A stretch of DNA of 64,000 bases from Symsagittifera roscoffensis (GCF_963678635.1 NC_087067.1:41628696-41692695); one strand, 5' to 3'; shown: positions 8,657-20,194, numbered from the stretch's first letter. The notes: generated by a model not told the origin, from the letters alone. Numbers and translations: made by a program.

Positions 8657-9757
8657 TTCATTGTTCTTTCTAACCACACAGTTTCTTAGTTTTAATATTC
8701 AGGACAATAACAAGCAAGATTTCCGAAGGGAAGAAGCATAGTAGGGTAATTTTAGCTTGTTGGTTGGCAGGACTGTCCTGCAAACCAACACCTTTTAAAT
8801 CTAGGAGAAAAAGTTTTTAATCAGGACATTGACATTGGAAGTCGCAAAATTTGTTTTATCTTAGGTCATATCCTCAATGTGCAGATTGATGAAAGAATTT
8901 GAAGGCTATAGTGATGTAGTATGATGCCATTCATATTCTGCAGTGAGTCGATGTGACGTGGATTAAAAATAATTTCGTGCATTTTGTAAATTCCGTTCGA
9001 TGACACTGTACCTATTTTACGAACATTGCGAGATTCAATGAGGACATTGACCGGACTGTCCGGGGAGTATGTGACATTCGACCAGAATAGACAAAATGCA
9101 ATCTCTGCAGTCTCGGAGTTTTTAGCAGCGAACCTTCCGAATTGGCAATTTAAAAGGAATAAGAACGTTATTCGAACGATTGGACAAATCGTGAAGGCTG
9201 AAGGATTCGGAAATTCCTAAATTTTAAATTTTCGAAGTGATGACGTAACAATTCTCAGAAACGTCAAAAACGGCCATTTTGGCAGAAAAGCTAAAAAGCA
9301 ACACAACAACGATAGTTGCGACGACGACAACAACGAGAAAATTGAGAATCAAAATCAAAGAAAAACAGAAGTAGCAGAGACCGCTCCAAGTTGCAACTTT
9401 TGTGTCGCTACAATAGTTGCAAAGCAGTTGCTAACAACAATGAGGGGTGGAAACCAGCCTTCCGGATTACAGAGAAATCAAGCTTAACGTGCTTGATTCA
9501 GTGGATTCGAGAATCCGGAGGGGTTTCGGGACAGAGACTTTTATCATTTTATATAAACTTTAAGCTTCCCTGTCATGTCCTGAATTGATTTTAATTAACA
9601 TCCGAATTCATTCTACTAAGATGAGAAGCTAGGAGTTGGGGGAAAGAGTTGATCCATCTTCGATGGAGATGATGATTTTTATCTACTGAACAAAAACAAT
9701 AATAATTCAATAAATAGTAGTAGCCCTGTTTTTAGGAGTGACCTCGTGGTCTGGGGA
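8657..9757 (+). repeat. 1,101-bp tandem repeat, unit 1
   Basis: Matches 9,758-10,858 base for base with an offset of exactly 1,101 and about ten substitutions seen by eye, no indels. It contains a 60-codon frame from the ATG at 9,038 to 9,220 and A-rich stretches with CAA/GAC repeats near 9,300-9,370. It does not start and end with the TG...CA expected of a standard LTR. It directly follows the cassette 3' end. Confidence 0.9.
9038..9220 (+). CDS. Small ORF inside the 1,101-bp unit (duplicated at 10,139-10,321)
   Basis: Sixty codons from ATG to TAA with a protein-like composition (begins MRTLTGLSGEYV, ends AEGFGNS). Present in both repeat units with two conservative changes. No known domain, no clear promoter. 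It could be chance; the duplication is too recent for conservation to argue for selection. Confidence 0.25.
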   Translation: MRTLTGLSGEYVTFDQNRQNAISAVSEFLAANLPNWQFKRNKNVIRTIGQIVKAEGFGNS

Positions 9758-10858
9758 TTCATTGTTCTTTCTAACCACACAGTTTCTTAGTTTTAATATT
9801 CAGGACAATAACAAGCAAGATTTCCGAAGGGAAGAAGCATAGTAGGGTAATTTTAGCTTGTTGGTTGGCAGGACTGTCCTGCAAACCAACACCTTTTAAA
9901 TCTAGGAGAAAAAGTTTTTAATCAGGTCATTGACATTGGAAGTCGCAAAATATGTTTTATCTTAGGTCATATCCTCAATGTGCAGATTGATGAAAGAATT
10001 TGAAGGCTATAGTGATGTAGTATGATGCCATTCATATTCTGCAGTGAGTCGATGTGACGTGGATTAAAAATAATTTCGTGCATTTTGTAAATTCCGTTCG
10101 ATGACACTGTACCTATTTTACGAACATTGCGAGATTCAATGAGGACATTGACCGGACTGTCCGGGGAGTATGTGACATTCGACCAGAATAGACAAAATGC
10201 AATCTCTGCAGTCTCGGAGTTTTTAGCAGCGAACCTTCCGAATTGGCAATTTAGAAGGAGTAAGAACGTTATTCGAACGATTGGACAAATCGTGAAGGCT
10301 GAAGGATTCGGAAATTCCTAAATTTTAAATTTTCGAAGTGATGACGTAACAATTCTCAGAAACGTCAAAAACGGCCATTTTGGCAGAAAAGCTAAAAAGC
10401 AACACAACAACGATAGTTGCGACGACGACAACAACGAGAAAATTGAGAATCAAAATCAAAGAAAAACAGAAGTAGCAGAGACCGCTCCAAGTTGCAGCTA
10501 TTGTGTCGCTACAATAGTTGCAAAGCAGTTGCTAACAACAGTGAGGGGTGGAAACCAGCCTTCCGGATTACAGAGAAATCAAGCTTAACGTGCTTGATTC
10601 AGTGGATTCGAGAATCCGGAGGGGTTTCGGGACAGAGACTTTTATCATTTTATATAAACTTTAAGCTTCCCTGTCATGTCCTGAATTGATTTTATTTAAC
10701 ATCCGAATTCATTCTACTAAGATGAGAAGCTAGGAGTTGGGGGAAAGGGTTGATCCATCTTCGATGGAGATGATGATTTTTATCTACTGAACGAAAACAA
10801 TAATAATTCAATAAATAGTAGTAGCCCTGTTTTTAGGAGTGACCTCGTGGTCTGGGGA
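9758..10858 (+). repeat. 1,101-bp tandem repeat, unit 2
   Basis: Second copy of the same unit, head to tail with no spacer. The low divergence means a recent duplication, gene conversion or an assembly artefact. The internal 60-codon frame (ATG 10,139 to 10,321) is kept with two amino-acid changes (K to R, N to S). Confidence 0.9.
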
Positions 10859-11560
10859 TACTGAGACCCAGCCATGAGCTCGCTATTTCTGCATGTAATT
10901 AAGTTAATTTGAGTGTTTTGAAGCCGAAAGCAGTAACGTTTTTGTCGACCCGATGTTAGAAAGACCACCGAAAGTACTGGCTTGGCAGAGACGGTGAAAA
11001 ACATGTAAAGCTCTGTTTAGACGTTAGCCAGTCGTCTTAGGACTTAGTTTTATTTTCCGTCGATATGTATCTTCCGGGCGAATGTTACAAATACCGATAT
11101 TATTTTACTCACCGAAACATTTGCGACAGCAGATATTCACCTGGACTCCCATTTTACTTAATGCCTGAAAGCAAAGAAACTAACAAGAGGCAGACCAACT
11201 GGTGGGATGCTGATTAGAATCAACAAAAAAGTCAACGAAAAACATCGACTTCTAAGAAAAACGGCTAATGTGCTAGCGATTGAACTCTCTGTCTGCGTAC
11301 TGGTCACAGTTTACTTTAAAGCTGACACAGATGTTACAGAAAAGTTCGCGGAAATGCTACCTATAATCACAGCTGGCAAAAATCGACTGATTTCAACTGA
11401 GACTAGACAATAACTCTCAAAAAGGACTAGATTTAGATGATAATTTATCTCACTTGGGCTTACGGGTACTGAATTCTCATACGCGCCAATTTGCAAATGC
11501 CACAAGGGTCAAAGCACCATCGATTTTATCTTCTTTAACTTCAATTACAATCAAAATACT

Positions 11561-12061
11561 TTGGAAATCATCAAAAATTTGCCCTCGAAACCATCAGTAG
11601 TTCGAATTGAGACTAGACTTGATGATGTTAAGTTTCTTGATAAAAAATCAGACAGAATCTGCAAGACAGACCCTGCTTTACTCACAAATTACCTGCAAGA
11701 TAACATATATTCCAAAGAACCCGACCATTTTAGTATTGACGATATCTCAAAGGCGTTCATATCAGTCTGCAAGTTTTCTGCTATTAAACAGAGAAAAAGA
11801 ATATCAAAAACTTGGTTCGACAAAGATTGCTATCAACAAAATTGCAAACTGAAATCTGCTCTCAGATTCGGCTGCAATCAAAGTATTTTTACTGAAAAAC
11901 AGTTATTCAAAAAGATGTGTAGAAGCAAAGGTTGTCTCTACGATCTTCACAGAGAAAATTCAAATATTGAGACTGCTGAGAGCGACAGATCACAATTTTG
12001 GAATATTTTGAAGTCAAAACGCACAGAAGTTATCACGTCAAACGTACAGAACGACGATTGA
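11561..12061 (+). pseudogene. LINE ORF2 fragment, endonuclease-RT linker
   Basis: Longest intact frame of the LINE, 166 codons. It covers the end of the endonuclease and the linker before the reverse transcriptase, including a Cys-containing stretch. Assignment rests on position between the endonuclease motifs and the NKAPGLDG motif downstream, not on a strong motif of its own. Confidence 0.6.
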
Positions 12062-12082
12062 GAAACCCACTTTCGAAATCTG

Positions 12083-12660
12083 TTGTACGTGAACAACTCA
12101 AAAAGTGACATAGTGATTGACTTAATGGAACAAATGTTGACTAATGATAAATTTGACGCTAAAATAACCGAAGAGCTGATTTATAAAACCAAACCAAACA
12201 AAGCTCCAGGGCTAGATGGTATCTCTATCAACTGCATCAAATCCAAACTTTTTGTCTTTTTGCCACTACTGCTTCAACTGTTCAATAGTATTTTCAACAA
12301 GAAATTATCCCGAAAAATTGGAGAATTCCATTATTGAAACCTCTTTACAAAAAAACAAAGAGGACGAGAAAAATCCAGACAATTACAGAGGACTTGCGCT
12401 CGTTTAAAGTTCTCACGTCAGTTTTACCAGCCAGATTTTATAAGTGTAGAGTTGAAAACAAGTAGATACCCCAAAACCAGTTCGTTTTGTCAGAAACCCC
12501 TCGACGATTAATGCAGTCCAAGCACTCAAAATGGAGGTGGCAGCAAGTTTCAAGACAACTAAGCAAACTTATGTTTGCTATGTTGATTTCAGCAAGGCGT
12601 TTGACACAGTAGTCAGGAGTCAGTTACTAGAAAAATTAAAAAACAATGGCTTAAGTACGA
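12083..12660 (+). pseudogene. LINE reverse-transcriptase N-terminal part (broken)
   Basis: Contains NKAPGLDGIS and, after a frameshift and a stop, VDFSKAFDTVV, both hallmark RT motifs of non-LTR elements. The stretch between is frameshifted around 12,320-12,420. The region after ~12,660 lacks the FADD catalytic box, so the gene cannot make an active enzyme. Confidence 0.75.
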
Positions 12661-12908
12661 GGACGAATTTCTGGAAATACAGAAATCAAAACAGCCAAGA
12701 AGAAGGTCTATCGCTCTGTTTTACACGAATGGCCTTCATCACAAAATTTGTACACGTGCAAACTGCTACGCAAACTCTACGGAGACATTTTGCGTTTGTA
12801 AATTCTGTGGACAGCATATAGAATCTCCTCAGCACCTCTACTAAACCTGTGCTTTAATCGCAGACAATTTATCACAGGCAATGACTTAAAACCTGCATTT
12901 AATAGCCT

Positions 12909-13504
12909 GAACCAACTGACAAGTTCGACTAAGTCGAGTCTGGAGATCGAGACGAAAGCTGGGGCTATGATTCTGTTGATGATGTTGCGGATGGAGTTGC
13001 AGAACCCCTGGTTCTACCAGGACCAATTCTTGTGTGTGCAGATGGGGATGGTGGTACAAGAGACGGTGGTACGATGGTACAAGGAGTTGACGATGTTCAA
13101 CCGGCGGTTCTGCAAATCATCGAGTCGGAACAACCGGTGCAGCAACCAGTGGAACAACCAGTGCAGCAACCAGTGGAGCAACCGGAGCAGTCAACAACAC
13201 GAAGTGGTCGAGTGAGACGAAAATCAGCGTGGATGGTGGTCGACAACAAAGTTTGGGAACTTGTTCCAAAACCAGCGAACCGGAAGATCATCAGCGGCAA
13301 GTGGCATTTTGTTGTCAAACACGGTGCAGATGGAGAGATCCTCAAGTACAAGGCGCGGTATGTGGCGAAGGGGTTCACTCAAATCTTCGGAGTGGACTAC
13401 AACGAGACCTGCTCCCCAACCGTGAGACTTACATCTCTGCGAGTTTTATCGGCAATCGCAACACAGCAGAAGTGTTTGTTGGACCAGATGGACATCAAGA
13501 TGGC
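12909..13504 (+). pseudogene. Copia pol fragment, deleted RT start (copy 1)
   Basis: Matches the native pol at 18,784-19,480 but lacks the ~160 bp corresponding to 19,100-19,258. It keeps VDNKVWELVP, KYKARYVAKGF and the DYNETCSPTVR segment, typical of the Copia RT N-terminus. At ~13,504 it is joined to LINE 3' sequence, ending in a short out-of-family tail. In this truncated copy the frame is cleaner than in the longest copy. Confidence 0.75.
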
Positions 13505-13800
13505 GTGGAAACTGCTACGGAAATTCTACCGAGACTTTTTGCGTTTGTAAATTCTGTGGACAACATATAGAATCTCCTCAGCACCTCTTCTGAACCTGTC
13601 CTTTTATCGCAGACAATTTATCAAAGAGAAATCCTGCATTTAATAGCTACTGTTGATATTTGAATACCTTCATATATGCGCTATATCAATTTTTGATACC
13701 TAAGTTATATCATATTTGAATCACTACTTGTATTTTTGCACGTGCTCTAAACGTGCTCATGTATCTGCTTACTGATACGTTTAATTCAATCCAATTCAAT
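13504..13800 (+). mobile_element. LINE 3' tail captured in the Copia tandem unit (copy 1)
   Basis: Aligns with 12,759-12,904 of the upstream LINE, including the Cys/His knuckle region, with a few differences, and then continues into a likely 3' UTR ending in an AATTCAAT-type short repeat. The same tail is at ~15,894-16,200 in copy 2. Confidence 0.7.
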
Positions 13801-14123
13801 ACAGAGCGAACTAGACGAAAGAAGATGTGAATAGTACGAGCGACTTCGAGCAGACGAGATCAGCAGTTCTACAAGCATTTCTACGAGAAGTTGCAGTTCC
13901 ACAAGCAGACGAGGCGACGACTTGAAGTGACGTGGCAAACCGGAAGATTACCAGACGCGACGTTGCACACCGGAGGCAGACCAGGCGATCGGGCAACCAG
14001 GCAAACGGTTTACGAAACGATACGGTTCAAGTTGGAGACACGATCAAACTTGACTAAGTTCGAAATTCTATCTTAGCGTTCGACGTTAATTTTGTAACGC
14101 GACCTTGACGAGCGAGCACGACG

Positions 14124-14930
14124 ATGGCGCGCGCAAAACACAAAAAGCTGATGCTTTCTGGAAAGGAGGAGGACTTCATGACATTCATGGAGCAGTTTGA
14201 GGCAAGGATGTACATGCTGAAACTGGATCGGGCGTTACGAGACACGATCACGACACCGGTGATCAAACCAGAGGAGCTGGCTGAGGAAACGCAGGCGCGG
14301 CACGATGCAGAGGCGGCTCGAGACGACATGCGGCATCAAGTGTGGTGCGAGTTGGTGCTGTGTCTGGACCGGCGGTCAATCTCATTCGTCCGATCACACA
14401 AACCGAACGGTGTTTCAGCATGTAAGGCTCTGATACAACAGTACCGGAGTTCGGAGAGGCCTCAGGTACAAAAGAGGATGACGCGGCTGACGGGCATCAA
14501 GATGGAGTCGAACGAGGCGGTGACGGACTACCTGATCCGAGCAGAGGAAATACAGATGGACTCCCTGAGGGGGGCGAACACATGTCCGACGCGATGTTCA
14601 AGGCGATTGTACTAAAGGGACTGCCGAGGGAGTACAACAACATTGTGACACTGTTCAACCATGGCGAGGAGAAAGACTACCAGGCGGTGAAGCTGGATCT
14701 GGTAAACTTCGTGAACAACCCGAGCGGTGTTGGGAATAACAGCGCGCTCATGAGCGGTGGTGGTAACAAACCGAAGTGCTCAAACTGCAAGCGATCCGGT
14801 CACACCAATGTGGACTGCAGACAAACAAAGGAAGCAGGGACACATGGCGAAGGAGTGTCGATCGACGACGAAGAAGCCGAAGTGTGGATACTGCAACAAG
14901 ATGGGTCACACAGATGACAAGTGCTGGTAG
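14124..14930 (+). pseudogene. Copia gag, frameshifted (copy 1)
   Basis: Starts MARAKHKKL at an ATG after a ~300-bp leader. The capsid-like part runs to ~14,580, where a frameshift moves the rest to the -1 frame. Two CCHC zinc knuckles of Cys-x2-Cys-x4-His-x4-Cys type are readable (CSNCKRSGHTNVDC and CGYCNKMGHTDDKC), with a partial knuckle between them in a third frame. Nucleocapsid knuckles of this form are standard in Copia Gag. The same breaks occur in copy 2. Confidence 0.8.
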
Positions 14931-15319
14931 AAGCATGGTGGAGGACCGAGCGGCGGTAAAGAACAACCATCACGCAGAGCAACTTCGCAACCACCTTCAA
15001 CCAGGATTCATTCGGGTTCAGTTTCATGGCGGCAGACAAACTGGGTTGAGACGAGACGATGCGGGATTCTGGACTAACGTCGCGGGGCAACGAGCAGATG
15101 CGATAATATGACATGATCGTCGATTCCAGATGTACCGGATAGATGCTGTAGGAAAGGACAGCGAGCTGTTTTCGGACCTGGACACAACCCGAGGTGGTGT
15201 GGTGGGCAACGCGAACAGCAGCCGGTCGAGGATCGAGGGCCGTGGAACAGCTGAGTTCTGGGTGCACGATAGTACCGGGCGAGCGCGGCCCTTGAAGCTG
15301 AAGGATGCATCTTACGTAC

Positions 15320-17717
15320 TAAGTCGAGTCTGGAGATCGAGTCGAAAGCTGGGGCTATGATTCTGTTGATGATGTTGCGGATGGAGTTGCAGAACCCCTG
15401 GTTCTACCAGGACCAATTCTTGTGTGTGCAGATGGGGATGGTGGTACAAGAGACGGTGGTACGATGGTACAAGGAGTTGACGATGTTCAACCGGCGGTTC
15501 TGCAAATCATCGAGTCGGAACAACCGGTGCAGCAACCAGTGGAACAACCAGTGCAGCAACCAGTGGAGCAACCGGAGCAGTCAACAACACGAAGTGGTCG
15601 AGTGAGACGAAAATCAGCGTGGATGGTGGTCGACAACAAAGTTTGGGAACTTGTTCCAAAACCAGCGAACCGGAAGATCATCAGCGGCAAGTGGCATTTT
15701 GTTGTCAAACACGGTGCAGATGGAGAGATTCTCAAGTACAAGGCGCGGTATGTGGCGAAGGGGTTCACTCAAATCTTCGGAGTGGACTACAACGAGACCT
15801 GCTCCCCAACCGTGAGACTTACATCTCTGCGAGTTTTATCGGCAATCGCAACACAGCAGAAGTGTTTGTTGGACCAGATGGACATCAAGATGGCGTGGAA
15901 ACTGCTACGGAAATTCTACCGAGACTTTTTGCGTTTGTAAATTCTGTGGACAACATATAGAATCTCCTCAGCACCTCTTCTGAACCTGTCCTTTTATCGC
16001 AGACAATTTATCAAAGACAATGACTGAAATCCTGCATTTAATAGCTACTGTTGATATTTGAATACCTTCATATATGCGCTATATCAATTTTTGATACCTA
16101 AGTTATATCATATTTGAATCACTACTTGTATTTTTGCACGTGCTCTAAACGTGCTCATGTATCTGCTTACTGATACGTTTAATTCAATCCAATTCAATAC
16201 AGAGCGAACTAGACGAAAGAAGATGTGAATAGTACGAGCGACTTCGAGCAGACGAGATCAGCAGTTCTACAAGCATTTCTACGAGAAGTTGCAGTTCCAC
16301 AAGCAGACGAGGCGACGACTTGAAGTGACGTGGCAAACCGGAAGATTACCAGACGCGACGTTGCACACCGGAGGCAGACCAGGCGATCGGGCAACCAGGC
16401 AAACGGTTTACGAAACGATACGGTTCAAGTTGGAGACACGATCAAACTTGACTAAGTTCGAAATTCTATCTTAGCGTTCGACGTTAATTTTGTAACGCGA
16501 CCTTGACGAGCGAGCACGACGATGGCGCGCGCAAAACACAAAAAGCTGATGCTTTCTGGAAAGGAGGAGGACTTCATGACATTCATGGAGCAGTTTGAGG
16601 CAAGGATGTACATGCTGAAACTGGATCGGGCGTTACGAGACACGATCACGACACCGGTGATCAAACCAGAGGAGCTGGCTGAGGAAACGCAGGCGCGGCA
16701 CGATGCAGAGGCGGCTCGAGACGACATGCGGCATCAAGTGTGGTGCGAGTTGGTGCTGTGTCTGGACCGGCGGTCAATCTCATTCGTCCGATCACACAAA
16801 CCGAACGGTGTTTCAGCATGTAAGGCTCTGATACAACAGTACCGGAGTTCGGAGAGGCCTCAGGTACAAAAGAGGATGACGCGGCTGACGGGCATCAAGA
16901 TGGAGTCGAACGAGGCGGTGACGGACTACCTGATCCGAGCAGAGGAAATACAGATGGACTCCCTGAGGGGGGCGAACACATGTCCGACGCGATGTTCAAG
17001 GCGATTGTACTGAAGGGACTGCCGAGGGAGTACAACAACATTGTGACACTGTTCAACCATGGCGAGGAGAAAGACTACCAGGCGGTGAAGCTGGATCTGG
17101 TAAACTTCGTGAACAACCCGAGCGGTGTTGGGAATAACAGCGCGCTCATGAGCGGTGGTGGTAACAAACCGAAGTGCTCAAACTGCAAGCGATCCGGTCA
17201 CACCAATGTGGACTGCAGACAAACAAAGGAAGCAGGGACACATGGCGAAGGAGTGTCGATCGACGACGAAGAAGCCGAAGTGTGGATACTGCAACAAGAT
17301 GGGTCACACAGATGACAAGTGCTGGTAGAAGCATGGTGGAGGACCGAGCGGCGGTAAAGAACAACCATCACGCAGAGCAACTTCGCAACCACCTTCAACC
17401 AGGATTCATTCGGGTTCAGTTTCATGGCGGCAGACAAACTGGGTTGAGACGAGACGATGCGGGATTCTGGACTAACGTCGCGGGGCAACGAGCAGATGCG
17501 ATAATATGACATGATCGTCGATTCCAGATGTACCGGATAGATGCTGTAGGAAAGGACAGCGAGCTGTTTTCGGACCTGGACACAACCCGAGGTGGTGTGG
17601 TGGGCAACGCGAACAGCAGCCGGTCGAGGATCGAGGGCCGTGGAACAGCTGAGTTCTGGGTGCACGATAGTACCGGGCGAGCGCGGCCCTTGAAGCTGAA
17701 GGATGCATCTTACGTAC
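15320..17717 (+). repeat. 2.39-kb chimeric Copia/LINE tandem unit 2
   Basis: Second copy. At its right end the sequence does not restart but runs on into the Copia integrase region, so this copy carries the parent 5' part of the longest element. At its left end protease sequence is fused in mid-gene to the pre-RT region. Confidence 0.85.
16522..17328 (+). pseudogene. Copia gag, frameshifted (copy 2)
   Basis: Near-identical to copy 1, offset 2,398 bp, with the same frameshift near 16,980 and the same knuckles. It is the gag of the longest element and continues into protease and integrase downstream. Confidence 0.8.
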
Positions 17718-17829
17718 CAAGCTACAGTCACAACCTGGTGTCAGTCAGCAAGCTGAACACCACGGAGCAGTCGCAACATTCAACAAAGGCGAGGCGTGGA
17801 TCAAGGCACCGGATGGGACCAAGCTACCA
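17329..17829 (+). pseudogene. Copia protease region
   Basis: Contains a VDS motif where Copia proteases have the catalytic Asp-Ser-Gly, with Arg in the Gly position (~17,517-17,530). A downstream stretch ending in YVPSYSHNLVSVSKL is the conserved link to the pre-integrase region. Frameshifts separate the pieces. Copy 1 of this region (14,931-15,319) is cut at ~15,319. Confidence 0.7.
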
Positions 17830-18279
17830 TTGATGCGGGAGAAAAACTTGTTCATACTGAAGGGTTTCAACACACAATCAACTGATGTGGCAAACAAAGC
17901 AGCGACCATTGAGCGATGGCATCAACGGCTGGGTCACAAAAACACGAATGATATGGGGAATCTGGAACAACTGGTAGACGGGATGGTGATCAACAAAGGT
18001 CATTCAAGCAGCGTTGTGTTTGCACCATGTGCTACCCAGAAGGCGAAGCGAGCTACAGTGAAGAACAGTTGGGGTACAAGGGCTGAAGACAAGTTGATGG
18101 TCGTTCACGCAGACACACTGGGACCACTCAACGTCAAGTCGACTGATGGAGACCATTATGCGGTGGGGTTCATTGACAGTTACAGCCGGTATGCAGAGGT
18201 TTACTTCATGCAGTCAAAGGATGAGACGTTGGCGAAGTCAGACAGTTCGTGGTGGATGAGGGCAAACCAGCGACAATAG
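17830..18279 (+). pseudogene. Copia integrase N-terminal part
   Basis: ERWHQRLGH is the His-His part of the pre-integrase zinc finger; the following Cys pair is damaged by a local frame slip around 18,020-18,045. HADTLGPL and FIDSYSRY match the start of the rve catalytic core with its first two Asp positions. A frameshift follows near 18,250. Confidence 0.75.
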
Positions 18280-18368
18280 TCACTGACGGTGCACTGAAAT
18301 ACAACTCGATAGCGTTTAACAATTAATGCCGGGAGCATGCGATTTGACACGAGGTCTCAACGCCATAC

Positions 18369-19349
18369 ATGCCGGAGGAGAACGGGATGATTGAGCGTGT
18401 TTGGGGCACGGTGGTGGGCATGACAAAGCGCATGATGGATCAACCCAAGATGCCGCCGATGTTTTGGACCTTCGCGCTACAAGCAGCATTCCATCTGAAG
18501 AGCCGGAGTCTACGCTCCGTTCACGGATCAACACCATTCGAGATGACGCTCGGCAGCAGACCGGATCTGACAGGACTGAGGATGTTTGGATGCAAGGCGT
18601 TCATGTTTGTGGAACCACGGTACCGGAAGAAGCTCAATGCGAAAGCAGTCGAAGGAGTTTTTCTGGGGTATCCGGCAAACGCGAATGAATACGTTGCGGC
18701 CGTGCCAAACAATCGAGGAGGAATGCGGCTGGTACAGACCAGCAGCATCACGTTTGACGATGGAAAACCATTCTTCAAAGAACCAACCGACAAGTTCGAC
18801 TATGTCGAATCTGGAGATCGAGACGATAGCGGGGCTATGATTCTGATGATGATGGTGCAGATGGACTTGCAGAACCCTTGGTTCTACCAGGACCAATTCT
18901 TTTCTTGTGCAGATGGGGATGGTGGTACAAGAGACGGCGGTACGATGGTACAAGGAGTTGACGATGTGCAACCGGCGGTGCTGCAAATCATCGAAACGGA
19001 AGAACCGGTGCAGCAACCAGTGGAACAACCGGTGCAGCGACCAGTGAAGCAACCGGAGCAGTCAACAACACGAAGTGGTCGAGTGAGACGAAAACCAGCG
19101 TGGGTGGAGGACTACGTTCTCAACGACCACTTCAACAATCAAGCCCGTTTCTGCATGGCAGCGGTGGTTTCATCGACTGATGTACCAACCAGCATTCATG
19201 AGGCGCTGGATAATCCCAACTGGAAAGCAGCAATAAAGGCAGAGTTCGATTCTCTGGTCGACAACAAAGTTTGGGAACTTGTTCCAAACCAGCGAACCGC
19301 AAGATCATCATCGTCATGTGGAGAGATCCTCAAGTACAAGGCGCGGTAG
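18369..19349 (+). pseudogene. Copia integrase C-terminal part and RT start
   Basis: Reads through YMPEENGMIERVWGTV, the conserved end of the integrase core with its catalytic Glu, then GCKAFM and GVFLGY, typical of the Copia integrase C-terminus. An acidic/Gln-rich linker with a short VQQPVEQP repeat follows, then the RT start (NWKAAIKAEFDSL, VDNKVWELVP). A TAG replaces the Tyr codon in the KARY motif at ~19,348, so this longest copy is also inactive. Confidence 0.8.
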
Positions 19350-20194
19350 GTGGCGAAGTGGTTCACTCAGATCTTCGGAGTGGGTACAACGAAACCTACT
19401 CCACAACCGTGCGACTTACATCTCTGCGTTGTTTATGGGCAATCGCAGCGCAGCAGAAGTGTTTGATGTACCAGATGGACATCAAGACGGCGTACTTGAA
19501 TGCACCAACAGACGAGGAGATTTACATGCAGCAACCGGATGGGTTCGAGAGTGCGGACGCGGACGGACAACAGTTGGTGTGCCGGTTGCTGAAATCGTTG
19601 TATGGGCTGAAACAGTCTGGGAGGAATTGGCACCAGATGTTGACCGAGTACCTTGCAGAGCTGGGATTCAAAGCATCAATCAACGACGCGTGTGTGTTCA
19701 CAAAGATGGTCAATAACCAGTGGTGTTATGTGTGAGCGTATGGGTCGATGACATCGTATACTGCAGTCAGGACGCAACCTTCAAGACGACGTTCGAGAAG
19801 CAGATGGTAGCAAAGTTCATAATCGGAGAAAAGTTGCAGTTGACGTGGTTTCTTGGTATGGGAGTCAAATGCACCAAGGGAAGGATTGTTCTGGATCAAC
19901 GGCAGTACGTGACCAAGTTGCTGGACAATTTCAGGATGCTGGAAAGCAAGTCAATGGCTACACCACTAATGGAGAAACTTGTGCTGACGAAGGCCGACTG
20001 TTCCGATGACAACAGCGACAAACGATCTGAGATCAAGCAACATGACTACCGTGGACTTGTTGGGAGTTTGAACTACCTGGCGACGACACACGACCGGGCA
20101 TTGCGTATGCAGCACATGACCTGAGCTCATACCTTGCCAACCCTGGTATGGTTCACTGGACTGCGGCGAAGCACGTGCAACGATACCTCAAGTT
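19350..20194 (+). pseudogene. Copia reverse transcriptase, cut by assembly gap
   Basis: Carries QMDIKTAYLNA, YGLKQSGRNWH and the VWVDDIVY active-site box, the standard Copia RT order, across two frames with a stop near 19,733. After ~19,850 the thumb/connection segment (WFLGMGV, YVTKLLDNF) and the pre-RNase H link are readable up to the N gap. RNase H and the 3' LTR are not in view. Confidence 0.8.

Larger units (their letters stand above)
10859..12908 (+). mobile_element. Non-LTR retrotransposon (LINE), internally deleted and frameshifted
   Basis: Fragments occur in LINE ORF2 order. First is an APE-type endonuclease: DIILLTETF at ~11,095-11,122, then GGMLIRINKK-like and DFIFF-type motifs to ~11,560. 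A linker to ~12,060 follows. Next is the reverse-transcriptase fingers motif NKAPGLDGIS (~12,199-12,228), then YVDFSKAFDTVV (~12,580-12,615). The catalytic FADD region is missing: sequence jumps directly to a C-terminal Cys/His knuckle (CKFCGQHIESPQHL, ~12,799-12,840). Several stops and frameshifts make it non-functional. It joins Copia sequence at about 12,908. Clade not determined. Confidence 0.8.
12929..15319 (+). repeat. 2.39-kb chimeric Copia/LINE tandem unit 1
   Basis: Head-to-tail duplicate of 15,320-17,717. The unit holds, in order, a shortened Copia RT start, the LINE 3' tail (13,504 to ~13,800), a Copia leader, gag and protease. The two copies differ by few substitutions and one 8-bp length change near 13,626/16,017; they share the same gag frameshift. 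Confidence 0.85.

Noticed and set aside
8657..10858. A pair of standard retroviral-type LTRs
   Set aside because: The copies abut with no internal region, lack TG...CA ends, and no primer-binding site is evident.
13800..14123. Copia 5' LTR before gag
   Set aside because: The ~300 bp before gag are preceded by LINE 3' sequence in both copies and no matching 3' copy is visible, so I describe it only as a leader.
14748..15310. Minus-strand frames opposite Copia gag and protease
   Set aside because: Antisense shadows of the GC-richer element; they recur at the same offset in both copies.
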